Part shown: piece by piece, positions 24,067 to 36,583 of the stretch
Layout: every line of letters starts with the position of its first letter
How positions within the stretch are numbered: position 1 is the stretch's first letter
Source: Ureaplasma sp. Hg2
GTDB lineage: Bacteria > Bacillota_I > Bacilli_A > Mycoplasmatales > Mycoplasmoidaceae
DNA length: 61,182 nt
Direction: 5' to 3'
Assembly (NCBI GenBank): GCA_021378525.1
Contig: JAACJW010000003.1
Coordinates: forward strand, 1 to 61,182
The notes under the pieces: model-generated
The model's input: the letters and a program-made list of their open reading frames with translations, nothing else
What the model was told of the DNA's origin: nothing
The model's database searches: none
Position numbers and translations under genes: made by a program

Positions 24067-25248
24067 TTAAAGGAAGGTATCTAATAATTCCTTAATTCCA
24101 TGATGGTATTTATTAACATCCTTAATCGATAAATCTGCCATTATTTCACCCTTTTTCATAATTATTAATCTGGTACATAGCTCTTTTATTTCTGCAATAT
24201 TATGCGATATAAGAACTAATGTTATTCCATATCTTTCAGCATACGTTTTGATAAAAGCATTGATGTTAGTTCTAATTTTGATATCAAGACCAGTTGATAG
24301 TTCATCAAGAAATAAAACTTTTGGACGGTGAAGTAAAGCAAGCATTACATTTAACCGTTGCGATTGTCCACCAGATAGTGCGTTACAACGTTTGTGGCAA
24401 AATTCTGTAATCCCGAATGTATCTTTAAGGCTTTCAATTTCTTTCTTTTCAATTTTAATTTTATATAATTGAATGACAAATTTAATAACATCATTAACAC
24501 TTAAACCATACGGATATGTGGAACTTTGGAATTGTATTCCAAAAATACTAGAATCATATTTACCTTTAGACATTGGCGAAACAATACTTCCTGAATTAGG
24601 TTTGTTGAGACCAACAATAGTTTCAACTAACGTCGTCTTACCAGCTCCGTTAGCCCCCATTATGGCAACATTTTCATGCTCGTAAACCTTCATTGACAAA
24701 TTATTTATAGCAGTCATCTTGCGTTTCCCCTTACCAAAAGTTTTGACTAAGTTTTTTATTTCAACAACAACGTTGCCTTGACCTTTATGGGTTGTGAACA
24801 ATGTTTCATCCAATATTTTTCCAACTCGTAATTCGATGGTTAGGTTACCATCATCGTGTTCTACGATATCGACATCATCAAACTTAATTGAATCATTTTG
24901 GGTATTGTTGATAATTGTTCTAGAAACGTTTTCACGATTTTTCTTTACTGCTAATTTTCACACCTTTTTTTCTTTATGGCGCTCAACAACAATATTTTTT
25001 GATTTTTTACCAACAAACTTAACACCTTTGTAGGGGGCTTTGATAGTAGTTTTGAAGATGCCAGTTTTTTTAGGTTTGGGTTCATCGATAGGTTTGATAG
25101 GGATAGGGTCAGGATTATTATCTATTGATTTAACTACTGCATCATTTTTATTATCGTCATTAGGAACTGGTTTTTGTGGAACTGGTTTTTCTATAACGGG
25201 TTGTTTACCGTTGCTAATAATTGGTTCTTTTAATTCTTTTGTAATCAT
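24067..25248 (-). CDS. ABC transporter ATP-binding protein with about 145-aa Pro/Lys-rich N-terminal extension
   Basis: GANGAGKTT, LSGGQSQR, VLFLDELSTGLD; ORFs 24958-25248 and 24067-24813 in frame via UGA. Confidence 0.88.
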
Positions 25249-25249
25249 T

Positions 25250-26374
25250 TTAATTACCCCTTGTTTGTCATTGGAATGAACGAGATGATAAAGTAAATAG
25301 AACGATCATATAAATGAATGGTAAACCTCAATCTAATTTTTTATCTATTGAATTAAATTCAACAATGGTTTTATCGGCATGATAGAACGGTCTATAAACT
25401 TCAAAGTCTTTGAAGTTTCAAATCGATGATCCATTAATATTATTTGCTGCATGAACTGAACCATCTTTAATGGTTGCTCCACTAAAATCAATAGTCACAA
25501 TATGTGTGGTGGGATCAATTACCGGTGTATAGCCACTCACATTAAAGATAACTTGACTATGAATATTGTAAAGTCACATTGTGCCATCAGCTGTATGAGC
25601 ACCGTATGGATTAAAAGGTAAAATCATTCAATCGCCCTTAGTGTTAAGAGTGGTTATTACATTTGAATTAAAACTCTTGACACTATCAATTTGTTGAATA
25701 GCGTGCTGTCAACTCGCAATATTTCCCGGGTCTTGCATTCAACCAATATTGCTATTCCAAGCTTCAATCGATAATTCGGTCGTGAATTTAAACGGAAGGA
25801 TATATGATAGATAGACCATCAAGTTCTTTTGTTGAATAACCAATGGTGAAATTGCTGTTCCAGATAAGAATAAAGATACGATAGCTAATAGTATTCCGAC
25901 AGCTTGAATTGCCATCAAATTATTGAAAATAGATGAAATCGTTATTCCAAGACTTATACTTAAAATAACTGAGAATATTTGAGTTAATAAAAAGGCTCCA
26001 TAATCAACACTACGGAAAATGTCATTTCATGAATGAATGTAAATTAACATTGCGATTCCCAATGTTGTCCCAACTGAGAACATCATCATTATGAAATAGA
26101 AAAAACAAACGATTGCTAGAAATTGGTGAGGCTTAATTGTTGTAACACCAATTCTTTTTAATAACACAGATTTTTTAAATTCATAAACTGCCTGTGGTAA
26201 ACATGTTAGTCCGGTGATGATTGAACACATCGTGATAATCCCCGGCATCATCTCTTTTGGATCTAATATCGTTCCTAAAATAAGAACAAAAATAGGTGGT
26301 AAAATAAACGAAAAACATGGACCAAAAATTGATTTTCAATAGTATTTATTCAACAAGTTTAAAATTGAAAACAT
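25250..26374 (-). CDS. ABC transporter permease
   Basis: hydrophobic protein, in-frame from ATG 26374 (SD ggagg) through several UGA to TAA; adjacent to ATPase start. Confidence 0.75.
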
Positions 26375-26552
26375 TATGACTCCTCCCAAATGAAAATGTA
26401 ATTAAAAAATCACTCTCTTGATTCCCGTCCACACCTTTGATTTATTATGGAGGGATAGGGATAATAACTATATATTCATTCTTATGTTTATGATTAATTA
26501 TAAAACAAATCCTTTACCACCGCTTGTATTGCATTTAATTATAGAAAAAAAT

Positions 26553-26594
26553 AAAACAATCTAAAATTGCATTATGCATAATTTAAATTGTTTT
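26553..26594 (-). terminator. probable terminator
   Basis: aaaacaatctaaa..tttaaattgtttt long imperfect inverted repeat. Confidence 0.55.
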
Positions 26595-26613
26595 ATAAAT
26601 AGGAAATTTATTT

Positions 26614-27936
26614 TTATATTGTGGTCTCACTTTGTTCGACATCATCATACTTTTTTTCAACGATGAAACGATAAGCATTTGTTTCGCGGTCTTTAATGGT
26701 TCGAATAATAAATAAATCGTTTTCTAATTGTTTGTTTGTTTTAATGGTTTTGGTATTAAAAGTTTGCTTTAAATATTTAATCATGGTTAAATTTTTATCA
26801 CTAATTTTAACTGTTTTAAAATACTTATTTAGAAATAATTTGGCCTTCACTTGGCTCCCAACATTTCAGGTAAAATCATTGATAATTTGAATCCCGGTGA
26901 TATCATCGGTTTCATCGTATAATTCACCAACTAATTCTTCAATCAAATCTTCCATTGTTACGATTCCCATGTTGATAATTGATTTGCTATTCTTGTTCAC
27001 AACTGCAATGTGAACATGATGAAATTGCATCATTTCCAACGCTTTATCAAGCGTTGCGTATTGACTAATATAAAAAGGTTCGTCCATTATTTCGTCAATT
27101 TTAATTTTATGATTTTCTTTTTCGATATATTCACGCATAAAATCTTTAACATTAATAATCCCAATGATGCTACCCTTTTTGGTAATTGGTAGGCGGGTGT
27201 ATTCTTGGGTGAAAAACCATTTTAATATTTTCTCTGATGAACTATTGGAATCTAAAGATTCAACTTTTTTCATTTTCGTCATCGCTGCCATTACTTGTGT
27301 ATCGTCAAAATCTATCGCATTTTGAACCAATGCCGCTTCAGCGCTTTCTAAAACGCCTTCTTTTCGAATCGTTTCAACCAAAACATCTAATTCATCTTCG
27401 GTTGCTGTTGGAGCAATTGATTCCTTAAAAATTAAGTTTAAAACATAACATATTGGATAAAAAAGATAATAGAAAAAGGCTAAGAAAAGAGCAAAATGCT
27501 TTAAGAATCCAATGGCATGCTTACGTGCCGATGCCTTTGGTGCATACTCGGCAAATAATAAAACAAGCACCGTCATAACCCCAGTTGCTATTCCTGCTCC
27601 AACAGTTTGAGCAGTAGCGGCGTCAGCACCAGTTTTTTTCATAATATCTATAAAAAAAATAGCGCTTAAAGTAGATGACCCAATATTCATTAGGGTTGAT
27701 CCAATTAAAGTTGCTCCTAATGTTATTGTGTATGTTGACAACATGCGTTGACCAAGTTTTGATGATAATTTATTTGGCGTTTTTTTAGTTGCATTTTCTC
27801 ATTGGAATTTAGAAACAGATGTAATCGCGGTTTCGCTAGCGCTAAAAAATGCTGCCAGAATGACTAATAAAACAATGACACAACCATATAATGGTATCTC
27901 TCAATCGTTAGTTGACACTAAACTCTCCGTTGGCAT
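26614..27936 (-). CDS. CNNM/CorC-type (DUF21-CBS) membrane transporter or hemolysin family protein
   Basis: DUF21-like TMs with FFSASETAITS, CBS pair (TRLPITKKGSIIGIINVKD...VVTMEDLIEELVGELYDE). Confidence 0.9.
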
Positions 27937-28124
27937 TAAATGCTCCTTTACAATAAATAATATTATTTATTTTATAACAAAAATAGTTAAAATGCTAAAA
28001 AACATTAGATTCAGCAGTGCTTATTTTGATATTTTTGTTTTATTAAAATAAGCATTGTTTAATCATCTTGTATAGTGATTCTTATTAATTTTATTGTAGA
28101 ATAAATATTAATAAGGTGGTTATT

Positions 28125-28607
28125 ATGAATTTATCAGAAGAAGTAGTTAAAAAATTGATTGATATGGACTTATCAATATCTGTTTGTGAATCCGCGAGTG
28201 GCGGAGCTTTAGCGAGCACAATTGTTGAGGTTCCAGGCGTGTCAAAAGTATTTCGGGGTGGCTTCGTTACTTATAGTAACGAAGCAAAAATCAAAATTGC
28301 TAAGGTTCGCGAAAGTACGATTGAGCGCCACGGAGCAATTTCTGAACATGTGGCACGAGAAATGTCTGAAAACACAAACCGGTTATTTAAATCTGACATT
28401 TGTATTTCCATCACTGGTAATGCAGGACCAACAGCTCACGAAGAAAAGCCGGTTGGGGAATATTATATTGGGATTACCTTAATCAATAAAACATTTGTTC
28501 AAAAGGTACAATTAGACAATAACAATCGCACGTATAATCGTTTTAATGTGGCGTGACATGCATTGAAAATCTTGGGTGAGTTGCTTGATGTTAAAGTAGC
28601 AAAATAA
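28125..28607 (+). CDS. CinA C-terminal domain protein (nicotinamide-nucleotide amidase family)
   Basis: SVCESASGGALASTIVEVPGVSKVFRGGFVTYSNEAK, ITGNAGP. Confidence 0.88.
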
Positions 28608-28651
28608 GACTTTTATTATTGAATTAGATAGGTAATGATGGAGGTATTCAA

Positions 28652-29635
28652 ATGAAGGAAACAAAACAAGATAAAAATTTACAGGAAGCCATTGATATTA
28701 TGGATACTAGATTTGGTAAAGGTACTTTGTGTTATGGCAATTTATCAAAGGAACCAAACGATGTTATCAAAACAGGAAGTGTTGCACTTGATCGCGCACT
28801 TGGTGTTGGTGGTATCCCTAAGGGGAGAATTATTGAAATTTTTGGAAATGAGTCATCTGGTAAAACTACAATTGCATTACAAATTATAGCTGAATGTCAA
28901 AAGGCCAAAGGGAAAGCTGCTTTTATCGACGCAGAACATGCTCTTGACTTAAATTACACGAATAATTTAGGGGTAAATGTAGATCAATTATTAATTGCCA
29001 AACCAGATTCGGGAGAACAAGTTTTTGATTTGTTGGAAGCTATTGCAAACACTAATAAAATAGATTTAATTGTTGTTGATTCAGTTGCAGCATTAACGCC
29101 AGCCGCTGAATTATCAGGGTCAATTTCAGACCAATCGATGGGCGCACATGCTCGCTTGATGTCAAAAGGTTTAAGAAAGTTACAAGGGGTAATAAGTAAA
29201 ACTAACACGACAGTTATTTTCACTAATCAGATCAGAGAAAGAATCGGTATTATGTTTGGTAATCCAGAAACTACAACTGGAGGCCGAGCACTTAAGTTTT
29301 ATGCTTCAGTTAGAATTGAAGCTAGAAGAGCCGAACTTATAAAGGAAGGCATTGATAAAATTGGAATCAAGAGTAAAGTTACAATCGTTAAAAATAAGGT
29401 TGCACCACCATTGCAAACGGTTTATATTGATATCTTTTTTGGCAAAGGGTTTGATGCTTCAATCGAAATGATAAACTTTGCAATTCAATATGGCATCATT
29501 TCTAAAAGCGGATCTTGATATTATTATGGTGAAAAAAAATTAGGACAAGGTCGTGAACAATTGAAAAAAGGCTTATTAGAAGACGCTAAATTATTTGATG
29601 AAATTAAAAAGGCGACTATTGCTTTTATTTCTTAA
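28652..29635 (+). CDS. recA: recombinase RecA
   Basis: GNESSGKTTIALQ, FIDAEHALD, VVDSVAALTP, TGGRALKFYASVR. Confidence 0.97.
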
Positions 29636-29683
29636 ATAAACACAAACACACGATAATTATGTATAATTTAGTGGGTGATTTAT

Positions 29684-31105
29684 ATGGCAATATTATATGT
29701 TGTTATTTCACTATTAATTTTCTTAATATTATGTGTTTTTGCAATTATTTATTTACGTTTGAAAAAACCAAACAAAACAAGTACTGATAAAACAACCAAC
29801 AATCCAAAGGGAAAAATAACATCTTCGTCTTCAAACGAGGATGGTTTCCTAATTAAAAAAACTATTTCAAAAGCTTTACAAAAAGATATGGAAGACCAAA
29901 TTAATTTGTATCAAAAAAAACAAATGGACCTAGATATTCTTACTCGAGAATATAACGAAAAATTAGCGCACATCGCCAATGTTAATGTTAATGATGCAAA
30001 ACAAATTATTATGGATAGTATTAAAACTGAATTAAAAAGTGAAATAAATAGCGAAATTAAGGAAGCGAAAAAAGAGCTTCTACTGAAAAAAGAGGCGTTA
30101 GCTCAAAATATTTTAGTTGAGGTTTTGGAACGTACAGCTGAACCAATGATTCAGGAGCGAACGACAACAACGATAAAATTAAGCGACGATTCAATGAAGG
30201 GGAGAGTTATTGGTAAGGAAGGACGTAATAAACGTTCGTTCGAACTTTTAACGGGGGTTGATATAATTATTGATCGCGACACTCCTAGCATAACACTTTC
30301 GTCAGCAAATCCTGTACGAAGGGAATTGGCTGCGCGGGTGATGCACAAATTAGTTAGTTCTAAAAATATCGAACCAAGTAGAATAGAATTAATATTTGAT
30401 GAGGAAAAAAATAAATTTGATGCTGCATTAACTGAATATGGTCGAGAGGCGTTAGAAGACAAATTGGAAATATTAGATATCGAACATAGTCTTTATCCAA
30501 TTGTAGGGCGCTTAAAATTTAGAACTAGTTATGGTCAAAATGCATTAGATCATTCAATTGAATGTGCTAATTATGCAAATCATATAGCTATTATCTTAAA
30601 CTTGGATAAGACTATGGCGAAAAAAGCAGCTTTCTTCCACGACATTGGAAAATCAATTGATTTTGAAATAGACAACGATCATGTTGCTAGTGGTCTAAAA
30701 ATTGCTTCCGAATACAATCTGCCGGATTATATTATAAATGCTATTGGAAGTCATCATAATCAAACACCGGTTAATAATATATATTCATCCATCGTTAAAA
30801 TTGTTGATACATTATCAGCCGCCCGACCAGGTGCAAGAGCTGATTCCTTTGATGAATATATCAAACGTGTAACCACATTAGAAAAGATATGCGATACATT
30901 TCCTGAAGTTGCAAAATCATATGCAATTAAATCAGGCCGACAAATTCGAATTATTGTTAAACCGTCATTAGTTAAAGACGATGAACTAGAGTTTTTAGCT
31001 AGAAAAATTCAAAAGGAAATAGAAAAGAACGACGCTACTAAAAACAATAAAATTACAGTTGTTGTAATAAAGGAATCTCGTTTCCAATTGGACACCAATA
31101 AATAA
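29684..31105 (+). CDS. rny: ribonuclease Y
   Basis: N-terminal TM, coiled coil, KH (KGRVIGKEGRNKRSFE), HD (AAFFHDIGKSID). Confidence 0.95.
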   Translation: MAILYVVISLLIFLILCVFAIIYLRLKKPNKTSTDKTTNNPKGKITSSSSNEDGFLIKKTISKALQKDMEDQINLYQKKQMDLDILTREYNEKLAHIANVNVNDAKQIIMDSIKTELKSEINSEIKEAKKELLLKKEALAQNILVEVLERTAEPMIQERTTTTIKLSDDSMKGRVIGKEGRNKRSFELLTGVDIIIDRDTPSITLSSANPVRRELAARVMHKLVSSKNIEPSRIELIFDEEKNKFDAALTEYGREALEDKLEILDIEHSLYPIVGRLKFRTSYGQNALDHSIECANYANHIAIILNLDKTMAKKAAFFHDIGKSIDFEIDNDHVASGLKIASEYNLPDYIINAIGSHHNQTPVNNIYSSIVKIVDTLSAARPGARADSFDEYIKRVTTLEKICDTFPEVAKSYAIKSGRQIRIIVKPSLVKDDELEFLARKIQKEIEKNDATKNNKITVVVIKESRFQLDTNK

Positions 31106-31125
31106 TAATTGATATAGTGAAACAT

Positions 31126-31166
31126 AATTAAAATATGCTGCAATTTGATTGCAGCATATTTTAATT
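31126..31166. terminator. bidirectional terminator
   Basis: aattaaaatatgctgcaa/ttgcagcatattttaatt 18-bp stem. Confidence 0.75.
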
Positions 31167-32040
31167 AATGTCGACCATTGTTGGCCGATGTAAAGAAATG
31201 GTTTAATTCCCAAACTACGCCATTATCATCATTACTATATTTTGTAATATGTCTCGATAATAGCTTTGTTGCCTTGGTGCCATTCTTCATAGCAAAACCG
31301 TATTTTGCTTTCGAAAGCATTTCAACATCATTATCACCATCTCCAAAAGCGATACATCGATCTAATGGAATTCCATAGTAAGAACTTAGGTATTTAAGGG
31401 CATTACCCTTGTTGCTATAAATTGAATTAATTTCAATTATTTCGCCAGAAACTGGAAGGCTATAGTTTCTAACTACCAAGGTAGAAGCAGCTTTTTTAAC
31501 TTCATAAACCATTTGGTCGAATTTTTCTGCTGAATCTACATGTAATAAAATTGAGTTTAAATCATATTTAATTTTAGAAACATCACCATCTAAAACAGAT
31601 AAGTTATGTCTTTTATCAAGGTGGAATCACTCGCTAAATTCCTTTTTAGTAACAGGATCATCTTCCAAACTATACAAAATGCTTCCTTGACTTTCACCTT
31701 CAATAATAGCGTTTTTAATAGTATCTCGAACAACTGGATTACTAAATATACGTTCTGCTACTACATTACTAAAAGGTAAATTAATGGAAGAAAAATTTTT
31801 ATTTGAAGGATTACAATAATAAGAACCATTAAAGTTGACCAATATTGTATCTAAATTTAATTCCTTATAAATGTGGACCGAAGCTCTTCTTGGCCGTCCA
31901 GTTGCTATACAAAAAATATGCCCTTGCTTGGTAATTTTTTCAATCCCCTCAATAGTTTCTTTTGAAAGTTGACTTTTGGAATTTAATAACGTTCCATCCA
32001 GGTCACACATAATTAAATATTTATCATTATTTGTTAACAT
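31165..32040 (-). CDS. Cof-like HAD hydrolase
   Basis: CDLDGTLLNSK, ATGRPRRA, FGDGDNDVEML. Confidence 0.92.
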
Positions 32041-32052
32041 AAATTTGCCTCC

Positions 32053-33060
32053 TTATTTAGTTAAATTTATTGCTTTGTGAACTTTTTTAATCATATCTTC
32101 TGCAACGCCTTCACAAATTTTAGCGTTTTTGTTTAATAAACTAATTAGTTTATCGGTTCCCTTATATTTTTTAAGTTTATTTTGTAAATCGCTTAAAAAT
32201 TCATTTAAAATAAAAATAACATCTTTTTTAAAAACACCATAATTTGGAATATCTTTATATTTTTGTTCGATATCTTCAAAGCTTATATTCGCCAAACAAC
32301 TATATATAGTCATTAGATTACTTATGCCAGGTTGTTTTTCAGGATCGAAGTGAACCTTATTTAAACTATCTGTAACAGCTCCTTTAATTTTCTTAGTAAC
32401 TTGAGCCACATCATCAACTAAGAATATTGTTCCGTTAGGATTATTTGATGACTTACTCATTTTACTTTGTGGATTAAGTAAATCCATTATCTTTGAGCCA
32501 ACTTTTGGAAATATCGGTTCAGGTATTTTAAATGTCTCGGTATGATAACGTTCATTAAATCTCAAAGCTATATTTTTTGTTATTTCCATATGTTGTTTTT
32601 GGTCGATGCCAACTGGGACGACATCAGCGCTATACAACAAGATGTCTGCGGCCATCAAGGCTGGGTAGACTAATAACCCGGTAGGAATGGTTTGCGTTCC
32701 GTTATTCATTTTGCTTTTTGCACTCTTATCTTTGAACTGGGTCATGCGACTTAGTTCCCCGATAGAAGTATGGCACATTAAGATATACCCTAAATGTCCG
32801 TGCGCCATAACATCGGATTGATTAAAGATTATTACTTTGTTTTCATCCAAACCAGCGGCCAAATAAAGCGCTGCAATGTCTAATTTATTTTGATACAAAG
32901 TTTTATTATCAATAAAATTTGGTGTCAAAGAATGAAGGTCAGCAATGAAAATGAACATTTCATAATCATTTTGTAAGTCAACAAAATTCTTTATTGCGCC
33001 TAGGTAATTACCTAATGTTAAATTGTTGCTCGGCTGAATCCCCGAAATTAATCTTTTCAT
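32053..33060 (-). CDS. trpS: tryptophanyl-tRNA synthetase
   Basis: SGIQPSNNLTLGNYLGA, KMSKSSNNPNGTIFL. Confidence 0.97.
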   Translation of the reverse strand: MKRLISGIQPSNNLTLGNYLGAIKNFVDLQNDYEMFIFIADLHSLTPNFIDNKTLYQNKLDIAALYLAAGLDENKVIIFNQSDVMAHGHLGYILMCHTSIGELSRMTQFKDKSAKSKMNNGTQTIPTGLLVYPALMAADILLYSADVVPVGIDQKQHMEITKNIALRFNERYHTETFKIPEPIFPKVGSKIMDLLNPQSKMSKSSNNPNGTIFLVDDVAQVTKKIKGAVTDSLNKVHFDPEKQPGISNLMTIYSCLANISFEDIEQKYKDIPNYGVFKKDVIFILNEFLSDLQNKLKKYKGTDKLISLLNKNAKICEGVAEDMIKKVHKAINLTK

Positions 33061-33215
33061 TATAAAAACCGCCCTAATTAAATTAAATTTTATTTAAAAT
33101 AATCATACCATATTTTGTTATAGTTTCAATGACATAGATAAATAATGTATAATACTTATACTTAATTATATTTAATAATTATAGAACTATTTAGCTAACA
33201 CAAGGTGGTGGAATT

Positions 33216-33698
33216 ATGGTTAACGTTTTATATAGCACTGGTTGCACTTCGTGTAGAAAAACAGTAAATTTTTTTAAAGAAAACGAAATAGATATTAAAA
33301 GAATAAATATTATGAAAGACAATATTAGTGTGCAATTTTTCAAGGATATGTTGTCAATTACCGAAAATGGATTTCACGATATTATTTCAACAAGAAGTAA
33401 ATACTTAACTGAGCATCACATTAATATTGATGATATGTCGACTAACGATGTTATTCAATTAATCATTGAGGAACCAAGTATCTTAAAAAGACCAATTATG
33501 TTTCAATACTCTAACCAAGGAATTCCTTATCGTTTGCAAATTGGTTATAATGTTGATGATATAAATGTATTCTTACGCGAAAAACGAAAGCCATGCGCCT
33601 GTGTTATTTCTTATGGACATAATACTTCAAAACAAAATTGTTCGTATAAACAAACGATTTGTGCCGAATTTAAAAGACCGACAAAGGAACGTGCATAA
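33216..33698 (+). CDS. Spx/ArsC-family regulator with Cys-rich C-terminal tail
   Basis: LYSTGCTSCRKTVNFFKENEI, EEPSILKRPIM. Confidence 0.87.
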   Translation: MVNVLYSTGCTSCRKTVNFFKENEIDIKRINIMKDNISVQFFKDMLSITENGFHDIISTRSKYLTEHHINIDDMSTNDVIQLIIEEPSILKRPIMFQYSNQGIPYRLQIGYNVDDINVFLREKRKPCACVISYGHNTSKQNCSYKQTICAEFKRPTKERA

Positions 33699-33700
33699 AT

Positions 33701-34465
33701 ATGAAATATTGGATTATTCACAAAGATGTTTTAATAGATATAGATGTAGCAAAACGGATTCGAAGTAAACTTAGTAATTGAACTGAGTCTGAAAAAAGTC
33801 CTAATTATGTTTTTATAATTGGCGGGGACGGAACTTTTATTCGGCACGCGGCCAATTACTTTAAAATTGATGTCAAAATTATTTGTATTAACACTGGAAC
33901 CTTAGGTTTCTATTCGGCTTTTGAAAGTGGAAGTGATTGAGACGTTAATGAAATAACACAAGAATCTAATTACGAAACATTTACAATATTGAAAATTCAA
34001 ATTAATAAGAAATTATTTTATGGTGTTAATGAATTTGTTTTATTTAGTCATAACGCCTTTCCGATTGATATTAAATTAGATAATGAACATTATCAAAAAT
34101 TCAAAGGCAGCGGATTGATGATCTCAACCAGAACCGGTTCAACAGGGCGTAATAAATCTTGTGGTGGCGCCGTTATATTTCCCGGTGTTCACGCGATTCA
34201 AATGTTGGAGTTAGCACCTGTGGGGCACCTCAAATATTCGACCTTACAAAGTCCAATTATATTACCAAAATCTAGTTTGATTCAAATTGTTAGCGAAACG
34301 CAAACAAAAGAAGCAACGTTGTCTGTTGACGGCAAGGAATTGAAAATGAAATTTGATAAAGGGCAAATAGATATCAATGCAGTGGAATCGAAGTGTCAAT
34401 TATTTTTGCCGCGAACCACTAAGACATATATTAAAAAACTGCACAATACATTTATTAAGGAGTAA
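33701..34465 (+). CDS. nadK: NAD kinase
   Basis: IIGGDGTFIRHA, NTGTLGFYSA, STRTGSTGRNKSCGG; UGA(Trp) joined. Confidence 0.93.
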
Positions 34466-34467
34466 TT

Positions 34468-34830
34468 ATGAAACGGGAAACGAAAAGAATAATTTTTTAT
34501 ATTATGACGCTAGGCATCGGATATTTTATTATAAAAAAAAGACTAAAGTTAAGTCCACCAGTTAATGATGTTTTAACTTTATCAGAAAAATTTCCTTTTA
34601 AAGTAGAAGATATAATAAAATATTTAGGTACTAGCGATAATATTGTAAGCGTTAATTCAACTATTAATATGTTAAAAGTCGAATTAAAGGACATTACTAT
34701 CGTTGATAAAATAATGCTTAAGAAATTAGGCGCTAAAGGAATGATGCAATCAGGAAAAACCTTATCATTGGTATTAGGGGACTATTCTAAAGCGTTAGAT
34801 CAAGCTATAAACGATTATATAAAACAATAA
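34468..34830 (+). CDS. membrane-anchored EIIB-like (glucose PTS IIB fold) protein without the phospho-cysteine
   Basis: DIIKYLGTSDNIVSVNSTINMLKVELKD..LKKLGAKGMMQSGKTLSLVLG aligns with the EIIB domain of the window's own PTS gene; no Cys. Confidence 0.8.
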   Translation: MKRETKRIIFYIMTLGIGYFIIKKRLKLSPPVNDVLTLSEKFPFKVEDIIKYLGTSDNIVSVNSTINMLKVELKDITIVDKIMLKKLGAKGMMQSGKTLSLVLGDYSKALDQAINDYIKQ

Positions 34831-34850
34831 ATTATAGTAGATATAAAAAA

Positions 34851-34893
34851 AGTAAGTGTTATCCGATGTGACCGGGCAACACTTACTTTTTTA
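34851..34893. terminator. terminator
   Basis: agtaagtgtt..aacacttactttttt. Confidence 0.85.
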
Positions 34894-34900
34894 GATTTAA

Positions 34901-36583
34901 TTATGATGCGATATCATATACTGTTGAAAAGATGTAAGGATTTTTCTTTTTTCATTTTCAAACATATGAACCAGCGATTCCTTTAATAATTTCCTGAATT
35001 TTAGCATCTGTAATTGCTTTATTAATCTTCATTTCTTTTTCAAGGTTTTCCCTAACACTATGAGATATACGAGCAACTAATGCTCCTGATTCTTTTGCAA
35101 AGAAACAACCTCTAGTACTTATTATCGGAGTGCTATTAACCTTAGCTTTAGAACGGTCAATGTTTACGATAACGTTAACAACCCCGTCGCTTGATAAAAT
35201 CCCTCTTTCTTTTAGAAGCATTGCACTATCAGCGTTCGTTGAATTACCATCGATGTAAATCGGTTGAGCGGGCACAAAGATATCAGTTAACGATAATGTA
35301 CCGTTAAGGAATTTTAATTTTTGTCCGTTAGTCGCAATTAAAACATGGTCTTTTTGATAACCCAAATCAATTATATTTTCTTGTAGTTTACGAAGCATTT
35401 TGTATTCACCATGGATGGGGAATATTCATTTTGGACTTAATCCTCGAACCATTAATTGTTGCTCACTCCGGGTTGCATGACCTGAAGAGTGAATTTTAAA
35501 TTCTGGTGAATTTTCATAAACTTTAACGCCTTGTTTGTAAAGTTGGTTAATTAAATTTTCTACATTAGCGAAGTTTCCAGGGATCGGATTACTTGAAAGG
35601 ATAATTGTATCAGTTGGTTTCAACGTAACTTTTGTATGTCTTCCTTGAGCCATCACATTTAATGCGGCCATTTCTTCTCCTTGTGATCCGGTTAGGATAA
35701 TAAGGATTTCCTCATCAGCGTATTTGCTTAAATCCTTAGCTAAAATAAAATCTTGTTCCTTAGCATCAAGGTAACCGATCTTTCGGCTTGTTTTAACATT
35801 TGATTCCATTGATTTTCCAAGAATACAAACCTTACGGCCCATTTTTACACCCGCTGCAATAACTTCTTCAACTCTCGCTAAATTAGATGCAAACGTTGAA
35901 ACAAATACTCTGGCAGTAGATTTTGCAATTAAGCTACTAATGTTTCTGATAATATATTTTTCAGACTCACTAAAACCTTTAACTTCTGAACTTGTTGACT
36001 CACACAATAAAACATCAACTCCACGGCGTGACATTTCCATCATTCGTGATAAATTAGTTTCTTGGCCATTAGTTGCAAAATCAAATCTAAAGTCTCCAGT
36101 CGATACAAGATTGCCATTTGGTGTTTGAATTCCCACTGCATGAGCGTCAGGGATTGAATGACACACACGGAAGAAATCAACAGTAAAATGTTTAAATTTA
36201 ATTTCCTGAGAATCATTGTATTCAATAATTTCGGGAGGCTTAACGTCCCGATTTTCACCAAGTCGTCGTTCGATTAATTTACATGCTAATTTTGGTGCAT
36301 AAATAACCGGAACTTTTACTTGACGTAATAAGTGGGGGATACCCCCGATGTGATCTTCATGTCCATGAGTAATAAACAAAGCTTTAACTTTACTTTCATT
36401 TTCTTTTAGATATGCGTAGTTAGCAACGATTCCATTAATGCCTAATAAATCGCTATTTGCAAATTTAATTCCAGTATCAACAATAATCATTTCATCATCG
36501 TGCTCAACGATATAAGTGTTTTTTCCAATTTCTTCTAGTCCGCCTAAAGCGTAGATATACGTTGGTGTTTTATTATTTTCCAT
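34901..36583 (-). CDS. rnj: ribonuclease J
   Basis: ALGGLEEIGKNTYIVEHDDEMIIVDTGIKF, FITHGHEDHIGGIPHLL, TGSQGEEMAAL, HSSGHATRSEQQ; start at SD-preceded ATG 36583. Confidence 0.95.

Noticed and set aside
22800-24700. Possible frameshifts or pseudogenes around the PTS/ABC loci
   Set aside because: All breaks in these ORFs are TGA codons in a single continuous frame; genes are intact under code 4.
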